Origin: Leptospira alexanderi serovar Manhao 3 str. L 60
Lineage (GTDB): Bacteria; Spirochaetota; Leptospiria; Leptospirales; Leptospiraceae
Assembly: GCF_000243815.2 (NCBI RefSeq)
Contig: NZ_AHMT02000052.1
Span: forward strand, 202,501-237,500
Direction: 5' to 3'
DNA: 35,000 bases
Both the position numbers and the translations under genes were made by a program. Positions 18,091-35,000 of this stretch are shown here, piece after piece. Position 1 is the stretch's first letter, and each line of letters opens with the position of its first letter. Under the pieces are notes generated by a model. That model had not been told where the DNA came from. It ran no database searches and was given only the letters and a program-made list of their open reading frames with translations.

Positions 18091-18357
18091 TTATACAGAC
18101 TTATTACGCTGGGTAAGATCACCAGTACCGAGAAGCAAACCAGGAACACTAATATCTTCGTCGATATCATCCCAGTGTAACCCTGTTCCTCCTCCACTAA
18201 TTTCAAACTTTTGAAGCTGATTTTTGCTAGCTTTTCTTAATCTAGGAAAGTATGCGAGAGGTACAGATAAAGTTCTGCCGTCATAGAGAGATAACCAAAG
18301 ATTGTCTTCATCAAACCAAATTCTTTGGGCTTTTGCTTCAGATACCGAAGAAATCAT
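18091..18357 (-). CDS. DUF2442 protein
   Basis: An 88-residue protein of the DUF2442 type, recognisable by [28 protein letters not shown] and the C-terminal [16 protein letters not shown]. Family members are usually encoded next to DUF4160 proteins, and the pair has been proposed to be a toxin-antitoxin-like module; that role is not shown here. Its start overlaps the upstream DUF4160 gene by 20 bp. The last ~11 residues after GLLLG are not family-typical and may have been altered by the junction with the duplicated pgk piece 20 bp away. Confidence 0.8.
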   Translation of the reverse strand: MISSVSEAKAQRIWFDEDNLWLSLYDGRTLSVPLAYFPRLRKASKNQLQKFEISGGGTGLHWDDIDEDISVPGLLLGTGDLTQRNKSV

Positions 18358-18583
18358 TCCATTTTCCTTGAATTATATCTAAATTCTTTTCAATCTCTTC
18401 TTCAATCCAATTTAATTCTTTTGAACTGAATCCGTAATTATCATCTAATAAAACATTCGGCTTTAACCAGAATTTAGCTAATTTCTCTCCCTTTCTTACA
18501 TGAATGTGAACTGGTTCTCTTGGATTTCCCTCATTCGCAAAAAAGAAGAATTTAAATCCATTTCTTTCGAAAACCTTAGGCAT
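18338..18583 (-). CDS. DUF4160 protein
   Basis: An 81-residue protein of the DUF4160 family. The signature is FKFFFFANEGNPREPVHIHVRKG followed by AKFWLKPNVLL, with the conserved EP-x-HIHV core. The C-terminal helix (LNWIEEEIEKNLDIIQGKW) is typical. It overlaps DUF2442 by 20 bp, the standard gene order of this pair. The function is unknown; small size, tight coupling and presence in mobile regions support a toxin-antitoxin-like or stress module (inference). It lies downstream of the TIR/membrane pair in the same orientation, separated by a ~90 bp A/T-rich gap. Confidence 0.82.
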   Translation of the reverse strand: MPKVFERNGFKFFFFANEGNPREPVHIHVRKGEKLAKFWLKPNVLLDDNYGFSSKELNWIEEEIEKNLDIIQGKWNDFFGI

Positions 18584-18673
18584 TCAACCAATTTGAATAT
18601 TGTATAACTTTTGAGCAAGAAAGAAACTATTTATATGTTTAGTAAATTAACAAAGATCTAATCAGCCAAATTC

Positions 18674-19111
18674 TTAATAACTAAGATATTTAGCAAAGTA
18701 AGCCATACCCAATAAAGTCCCGTAGAAAGGCCAAATTGAGAATGAAACAAGTGATTTACGTATGTCATTAAAGAAGCTCCCTTTAGGGGCTATAACATAC
18801 AAATCAGCCGGTTTAATTTTTTTTTCATGTAATTTATCTATAAACTCGTTATATGAATTTCGAAAACTTTTTTCAAGAGCCAAGTAATACGAATCTAGAG
18901 AAAAGAAAAGCAATGTTGGAATATATGTTATGAACAAGTAATTTGCCTGCCCCTTTTCACCAACAATAACCAACATAGCTGAAACAATTGCTATACACCA
19001 AGCTTTAGACGAAGAACTATTTGTTGCCATCCTCTGGATGATTGATTGCAATAAAGTTAGATGTGCTTGAATTGCTTCTTCTGAGATCCTATTTTTTTTC
19101 TTAGTTGGCAT
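18674..19111 (-). CDS. SLATT-like transmembrane protein, candidate effector of a TIR pair
   Basis: A 145-residue membrane protein. After a helical N-terminus come two adjacent hydrophobic segments (about 37-52, WCIAIVSAMLVIVG, and 57-73, NYLFITYIPTLLFFSLD), then SYYLALEKSFRNSYNEFIDKL. A third hydrophobic stretch lies near the C-terminus (about 122-143, FSIWPFYGTLLGMAYF). The double-TM unit followed by a D-x-Y-Y-L...E-x-x-F-R helix resembles SLATT-type 2TM proteins, which are proposed membrane-damaging effectors of nucleotide-signalling defence systems. The start overlaps the TIR-like gene by 11 bp, so the two are very likely produced together. The assignment is by pattern only; another small membrane family is possible. 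Confidence 0.6.
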   Translation of the reverse strand: MPTKKKNRISEEAIQAHLTLLQSIIQRMATNSSSSKAWCIAIVSAMLVIVGEKGQANYLFITYIPTLLFFSLDSYYLALEKSFRNSYNEFIDKLHEKKIKPADLYVIAPKGSFFNDIRKSLVSFSIWPFYGTLLGMAYFAKYLSY

Positions 19112-19598
19112 TTCTTATTAGTATAGCTTCATCTATCCAATCGGATATGTTACTGCTTATGTAATTATAAACTTCTTTGCTGTCTAAGTAAGGTGGGTTA
19201 TAAGCTTTTACAACCGAGGATAAGTTGGTCTTCCCTTCGTTGATTGTAAAAGTAGCAAAAGGGTTTGCCCCTTGGCTACTTTTGTTTCCGTCAGAGCCTT
19301 TTAAATTGTGAATGTAAATTCCTAAAATGCCCTTGTTACTGTCCCAGGTTTTCTTAATCTCATAGTTTATCCATTTTCTTTCGGAAGTATTGGCCCCAAT
19401 CAAGACAATAGTGCAGGATCGGCCATACAATTGATCGTCTATCCATTTTTGAATTTCCTTGTCTCCTGCTTTAGTAATCGTTTCCCAATCGTTATCTTTG
19501 GCCGGTTGGTTACCTTCTATCGAACCAATATTTCGAACCTGTGAAACCCTCCAATTGTCTGGTTTGTAATGAAAACTGTAAAAAACTTTTCTGGCCAT
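19101..19598 (-). CDS. TIR-like (DUF1863/ThsB-type) domain protein
   Basis: A 165-residue protein matching the MTH538/TIR-like fold, the family that includes ThsB of Thoeris anti-phage systems. The first strand is RKVFYSFHYKPDNWR; next are EIQKWIDDQLYGRSCTIVLIG and RKWINYEIKKTWDSNKGILGIYIH. E80 in WINYEI sits where TIR enzymes carry the catalytic glutamate. ThsB proteins make a cyclic ADP-ribose-type signal from NAD+ on phage infection; the same activity here is inferred. No ThsA (sirtuin-SLOG) partner is present; instead the overlapping gene encodes a small membrane protein, a plausible alternative effector. It is the first gene after the GTTAGGC core downstream of pgk. Confidence 0.75.
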   Translation of the reverse strand: MARKVFYSFHYKPDNWRVSQVRNIGSIEGNQPAKDNDWETITKAGDKEIQKWIDDQLYGRSCTIVLIGANTSERKWINYEIKKTWDSNKGILGIYIHNLKGSDGNKSSQGANPFATFTINEGKTNLSSVVKAYNPPYLDSKEVYNYISSNISDWIDEAILIRNAN

Positions 19599-19647
19599 TT
19601 TATTTTCTTCCTATTTAATTTCTAAGGATACTTTAAATTGCTATTAC

Positions 19648-19654
19648 GCCTAAC
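19648..19654 (-). other. integron-type core site downstream of intact pgk
   Basis: GTTAGGC read on the minus strand, 36 bp after the pgk stop codon. Sequence identity with the second pgk copy ends one base past this heptamer, and different cargo follows in each case. This is what repeated site-specific insertion at one point would produce. No integrase gene is adjacent. Confidence 0.55.
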
Positions 19655-19690
19655 TCTAAATTTCCGAAGTTCGCATAAAATAGGTAACCT

Positions 19691-21923
<2,233 letters not shown>

Positions 21924-22187
21924 AGGTCTCCCGGTTCGGTGTGCGTTCAGGGAGAATTTTTTAAGGTTTGATACAGTATTTTCCCAGATAATTCTCTTGA
22001 AAATCCGTTTTTTGGGAAGAATTTGGGAATGAGTCCGGGATTTTTATAAGAAATCCTCGCTTGGCCTTGTTGCGGAATACGGATCTGTTGTTCATTCTAC
22101 TTTGTATAAAGTGGAAACGGCCAAATGATAGGATCCTACAAACATCGTTGAAAAATGGTCGTTTAATAGTAGTATAACGTTAAAATT

Positions 22188-22619
22188 ATGAATCAACCGA
22201 TTATTAGACTTTGGGGAATGGAAAAGATTGGGCTGATTATAGAGCACAAAACCGGAGTGATCTATTCAAACCAGACAGGCGGATATGTTTGTTCACAACC
22301 GAAGGCCGAGGGGGCTTTTGTTCCGATTGAGGATCCGGAAAATAAAATTCAAATGGAGTTGCGGAAGTATTTTATCGGACCTAAATGGAACGGTTGGTGT
22401 AGTGCGGGGATTGATGAGGAAACGGCGGATTTTATAGATTCGCTTTTAGTGTCTTTATATTTTCTTCCCAATTTGAAGGTAGATAGGAATAGAGTGTCCC
22501 AATCGCACGAAGCGTGGATTTACGTAAATCTTTTGCCGAAGAATGAAAATTCGGAATACCAAGCGTATTATGGATTTTCAGGAAAATCCGGAATTCTTAC
22601 TTGGGAAAATAGCGATTGA
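22188..22619 (+). CDS. hypothetical protein, possibly DUF6210-like
   Basis: A 143-residue soluble protein, rich in aromatic residues, without signal peptide or membrane helix. Segments such as IGLIIEHKTGVIYSNQTGGY, EGAFVPIEDPEN and HEAWIYVNLL recall small single-domain proteins of the DUF6210 type, some of which are found with immunity-like genes; I am not certain of this assignment. A second ATG at residue 11 could be the start. The gene stands alone between gap (divergent) and an inverted-repeat element just downstream. Confidence 0.6.
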   Translation: MNQPIIRLWGMEKIGLIIEHKTGVIYSNQTGGYVCSQPKAEGAFVPIEDPENKIQMELRKYFIGPKWNGWCSAGIDEETADFIDSLLVSLYFLPNLKVDRNRVSQSHEAWIYVNLLPKNENSEYQAYYGFSGKSGILTWENSD

Positions 22620-22751
22620 GAGTTAAATTTACTACAACGAGATTGTAAAAGAAAGAAGTTGTGAGAACTCCGACGTTTTTTGTAAAACGTTTTGTATTGA
22701 AATTCTTTTACTTGAACTCTTTTTAAAACTTTGGAAGGTTTCGTTTTAATT

Positions 22752-22900
22752 TTAACGTGAGTTCGGTATAACAAAATGCGAAAGCGATTATTATGCTGCG
22801 ACTTGAAACGGCGCCCCTTAGAAAGCCGTTTCACTGAGTTTAGGCAGCAACACTTTAGTTTCTTATTCGCCCAAATTTTCAACCGCCGAACTCACGTTAA
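22752..22900. mobile_element. MITE-like inverted-repeat element, copy 2
   Basis: A 149-bp element with ends TTAACGTGAGTTCGG and CCGAACTCACGTTAA (15-bp perfect inverted repeats). The interior differs from copy 1: it includes GAAACGGCGCCCCTTAGAAA and CACTTTAGTTTCTTATTCGC, the latter being the complement of sequence at the left of the element at 34309. It occupies the intergenic space after the 143-residue ORF; the rest of this ~430 bp gap shows nothing else clear. Confidence 0.65.
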
Positions 22901-23049
22901 TTTTATATGGGAATCGGTAAAACATTTCGTTTTCTAAACTCAATCTCACTCCCGCCGAATGATCATAGAGAATGAGGCACTTATTTCGATTGGTCGTTTT
23001 CTGAACTCAAGCGAACCGCTCTCAGGATCGTGTTAATTTCGCAATTACG

Positions 23050-24938
<1,889 letters not shown>

Positions 24939-25207
24939 TTTGAATCGATCAGATTTTACTCATCGAATTGTCTGAGTATGAACGTTCGAACGAAAAGGAG
25001 TCGGGTCAAGATATCATGCGGATCGAGCCTTGTCAAATCGTAAAATCGAAAATTTGAATATTCAAATTCACGCTATTGTTACTTTAAAACCTTGGAAGTT
25101 AGTTACGAACGAATTGATTTTTGGCTTTTTAGTTGAAAAATCTTGAACAAATATTGGGACTATACTCGAAAAATCGATTTCAAAATTGAAAGCGGTATGA
25201 GAAAATT

Positions 25208-25767
<560 letters not shown>

Positions 25768-25788
25768 GCGTACATTCTTTTGTCGATT

Positions 25789-25819
<31 letters not shown>

Positions 25820-25864
25820 ACTTGTTTTGATTACTTAGGAAAAGATCAGGAAGAGGGGAAATCG

Positions 25865-26407
<543 letters not shown>

Positions 26408-26573
26408 AAGTGAGAATCGATGTCCGTGGGAACGATTGCGTGATTGCGTTTTATAGTAAAATTCCCGTTTTTCCGTTTCTAAAATGTGGGAACACCTCAT
26501 TGTACCGAGAATTCTTGGTTAAGATTCTTGTAATACTTTTCACAAATTCTTTGTTTACAAGAAGGATGGGCGT

Positions 26574-27647
<1,074 letters not shown>

Positions 27648-27735
27648 AATCCTCTGTTTATAAGAAAATCTTGTGGTTCCAAAACCCACCCAGTTCTACA
27701 AAAAGAGTTTCTGGGAAAGGATTTTTTTCTTGAAC

Positions 27736-27785
<50 letters not shown>

Positions 27786-27815
27786 GAACCCTTAGTACGA
27801 GGCAGGAAAACAGAA

Positions 27816-28745
<930 letters not shown>

Positions 28746-28779
28746 AAAGTTTTTTCTGATCGAAATCCTTTCCAATTGT

Positions 28780-28804
28780 CCCCGGAGAAATACAAAATCC
28801 GGGG
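28780..28804 (+). terminator. hairpin after cysK, possible terminator
   Basis: Seven-base stem CCCCGGA/TCCGGGG with an 11-base A-rich loop, 35 bp after the cysK stop. The T-run expected of an intrinsic terminator is weak (TATCTTT), so it could end cysK transcripts inefficiently or serve another role. Confidence 0.35.
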
Positions 28805-28886
28805 TATCTTTACAAAATAGAAAAACCGAGAATGTAAAAGCGATATTTAATTGAAAATCTGAAACTAAACGAAACCTTAAGAATTA

Positions 28887-30728
<1,842 letters not shown>

Positions 30729-30891
30729 ACTTTCTCTATCGTATTTTGCAAAACTTCAATTCTATAAAGCGCCCCGCCCGAACTTAGAAGGTGGGAAACT
30801 ACTACAAGAATGAGACAACGAAAAAAGTTTGTTTGAAAGATGGTTATACAACCGCTTTTGGGATGAGCCTTTCATAAGATAAAAACACTTT

Positions 30892-31683
<792 letters not shown>

Positions 31684-31690
31684 ACGGTTT

Positions 31691-33172
<1,482 letters not shown>

Positions 33173-33205
33173 TTACTTTGCCCGTTTCGGAACAATTTTT
33201 TCCGT

Positions 33206-33264
<59 letters not shown>

Positions 33265-33299
33265 TCCCGACATCCGAGATCGGGTGTCGGAGGGTAAAG

Positions 33300-33517
33300 A
33301 TGGCTTTGGTCAGAAAAACAGAAAACGAAATCGACCGGCAACTTCGTTATTTTTTAGAAGAAAAATTGGAGGGAATTTTGGAAGAGGCTCAGAAAACGAG
33401 AAAACGACGTCAGGAACTGTTTCACACCAAAAAAAATCAAAAAGATGGAGCAGATCCAGAACAAGCAGACTGTGCACAAAAAGAGATTCAATTAACGCTT
33501 TGGGACGAGGGATCGAT

Positions 33518-33521
<4 letters not shown>
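33300..33521 (+). CDS. small charged hypothetical protein
   Basis: A 73-residue, highly charged helical protein (ENEIDRQLRYFLEEKLEGIL, EEAQKTRKRRQELF) with a probable coiled coil, no membrane segment and no known family. The ATG at 33300 follows GGAGGG at a good distance, which favours this start over the upstream ATG/TTG extension. Its stop overlaps the start of the next ORF (GTGA), so the two are a coupled pair. Confidence 0.65.
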
Positions 33522-33814
<293 letters not shown>

Positions 33815-34119
33815 AAGTTTCCGTAGAAAAACCCTTTTTTTATTCTTTACCAATGTTTTTTGTTTTGAATGCAAAGGAACCTTTTGAATAAAACTTTATA
33901 GGACACTTTTATAAAATCCAAAGATAGCGGTCCTAAAATCAAATTTCTGTATGAAATTACCGCTTTAGTAACCATCATCCAGTAGAAATTCATTTTATAG
34001 AGATTTTCTCTAATTGTTCTTTAAAAAGAGTAAGACGAAATTCCTTTTAGAATCTGTCCCAATTGGGATACTCCTACCGGGAGTGTTCCAGCAATAAAGA
34101 CCGTTAGAAAGTTCATAAA
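33815..34119. other. intergenic, no gene seen
   Basis: About 305 bp of A/T-rich sequence without a credible ORF. Two small hairpins occur near 34058-34090: the palindrome TCCCAATTGGGA and ACTCC/GGAGT with a short loop. They precede the tandem inverted-repeat elements. Nothing else is recognisable. Confidence 0.4.
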
Positions 34120-34306
34120 TTAACGTGAGTTCGGCGGTTGAAAATGAGAAAGAATTTTCTAAAAGTAGGAGTTCCTATTTTTAGAATTTGTTCGTAAAAT
34201 CGCGATCTGTCATAGTTCCCATATTTTAAAAATAGATTTACAAAGTTCAAATTCCAATTTCCTACAGAAAAATAAATCATGGATTCTTACGACCCTGCTC
34301 ACGTTA
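34120..34306. mobile_element. MITE-like inverted-repeat element, copy 3
   Basis: A 187-bp element closely similar to the one at 12634-12819, sharing AGAAAGAATTTTCTAAAAGT and the Shine-Dalgarno-like AGTAGGAGTT text. The left end is intact (TTAACGTGAGTTCGG); the right end is altered (CCTGCTCACGTTA), so this copy is probably immobile. It directly abuts another element. Confidence 0.65.
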
Positions 34307-34308
34307 GA

Positions 34309-34907
34309 TTAATGTGAGTTCGACCTAAGAAAAATTGGGCGAATAAGAAACTAAAGTGTCGCACTTCCTAAGGGCCCCATAAATACTTGGATCCGAAGAT
34401 AAATCTGTCGGAATTACGACAATCTTCTGTGAAAAGTCGGCCCCAGAACGCGCCCTAAACACCGACCCATAGGAAGGTGTTTGCTGGTTCAGGAAGCGTT
34501 GTGCCTGAGTTTCCCCGCATTTGGGTGGTGGGGAGAGGAGAATAACTCTATTTCGCTTTCTTTCTCAACTTCGTTGAGAGCCGCTCACGACGAAGTTGTT
34601 CGCTGGCTATTTCGCTCTCTACGGGTCGCGAAATAGGTGGAAAAGCTCTGGAGATTTTTCTCTATCAGAAAATCATACTTCTCGCAAGTAAAAAGCCTCA
34701 TTCCCGTCGGAATACTTGCATTTTATTGTATGTAAAGTTCTATTCACTAAAATCTAACCCCTAATCACTAACACGTCGGAACACTTCAAAAATATCAGTT
34801 TTTGATCCTTATGATCCCAAAAGCCTTCTTAATTTCTGGGGTTGGTTAGGAATCGTTCTGCTGAGTTGTCCTGATTTTGGGTGATTGAAGTATACCGAAC
34901 TCACGTT
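34309..34907. mobile_element. longer inverted-repeat element, copy 4
   Basis: A ~600-bp non-coding stretch with the same ends (TTAATGTGAGTTCG at left, CGAACTCACGTTA at right). The left 70 bp match the complement of copy 2. The interior holds CAACTTCGTTGAGAGCCGCTCACGACGAAGTTG, in which CAACTTCGT and ACGAAGTTG are complementary arms, and TATTTCGC/GCGAAATA pairs. No ORF is credible. It may be a composite of two short elements or an element carrying passenger DNA. Confidence 0.5.
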
Positions 34908-35000
34908 AGATCAAATTCATTTTATCCCTATCATTCAGAAATTTCCGTTATTCTTGTTGATACGGATCTTTTGCCGATTTACGACAACATGATTGTATTT
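34908..35000. other. window end, no feature seen
   Basis: The last ~90 bp contain no ORF with support. Confidence 0.3.

Noticed and set aside
17928..18206. 92-residue ORF with a membrane segment ending in the pgk C-terminus
   Set aside because: A chance fusion of antisense DUF2442-side sequence with the duplicated pgk end; not a designed fusion.
19101..19598. Complete canonical Thoeris (ThsA + ThsB)
   Set aside because: No sirtuin-SLOG ThsA gene is adjacent; only a small membrane protein, so the system cannot be called Thoeris outright.
22568..22882. 104-residue minus-strand ORF
   Set aside because: It crosses the inverted-repeat element and the end of the 143-residue gene; basic, low-complexity translation.

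Overview
The window looks like chromosome from a pathogenic Leptospira. The gene content and order (7TMR-HD protein, ybeY, recO; gap-pgk and tpiA-secG on the same strand), the A/T-rich coding style, the wealth of two-component and HDOD signalling proteins, and dispersed inverted-repeat elements beginning TTAACGTGAGTTCG all fit that group. The species cannot be fixed from the sequence alone.

Layout. (1) 1-7.1 kb, plus strand: a 5'-truncated PgpH-like HD phosphodiesterase, ybeY, recO, a small membrane protein, argS, cinA and a propeller-like membrane-anchored protein, mostly overlapping or tightly packed. (2) 7.2-12.5 kb, minus strand: a histidine kinase/response regulator pair, an exported protein overlapping secG, then secG, tpiA, and a frameshifted lipoprotein gene. 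(3) 12.5-19.65 kb, accessory region: an inverted-repeat element, a truncated IS66 element (tnpA and tnpB, no tnpC), then five gene cassettes in one orientation. Each is followed at its 3' end by a 91-199 bp imperfect palindrome with integron attC-type ends (RYYYAAC...GTTRRRY or close variants). Beyond these lie a second copy of the last 187 bp of the pgk region and a block carrying a TIR-like gene, a membrane-protein gene and a DUF4160/DUF2442 pair. No integrase is present in the window, so the array is a CALIN-like cluster. (4) 19.65-25.8 kb: pgk and gap (minus), a small unknown protein (plus), another inverted-repeat element, a PAS-PAS histidine kinase with a CheY-like regulator, and a frameshifted signal peptidase I homologue lacking the usual catalytic residues. 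(5) 25.8-30.7 kb, plus strand: gamma-carbonic-anhydrase-like protein, a protein resembling archaeal-type GAPDH, cysteine synthase with a strong palindrome upstream, and topA. (6) 30.9-35 kb: an ABC ATPase and a HATPase-like/HDOD protein (minus), two small overlapping genes (plus), then about 1.2 kb of repeat-rich non-coding DNA.

How it fits together. The core parts are housekeeping: rRNA maturation, recombination repair, arginine charging, lower glycolysis, protein export, cysteine synthesis and DNA topology. The accessory region is the interesting part. Both copies of the pgk 3' end stop at the same GTTAGGC core (minus strand), after which two unrelated cargoes begin. This suggests that the sequence just downstream of pgk acts as an attI-like or secondary integration site. 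The cargo is typical of genome-stability and defence islands: a PIN/RHH toxin-antitoxin, a broken membrane-embedded nuclease-like gene, a TIR-like plus 2TM-type gene pair that resembles signal-activated anti-phage systems, and a DUF4160/DUF2442 pair.
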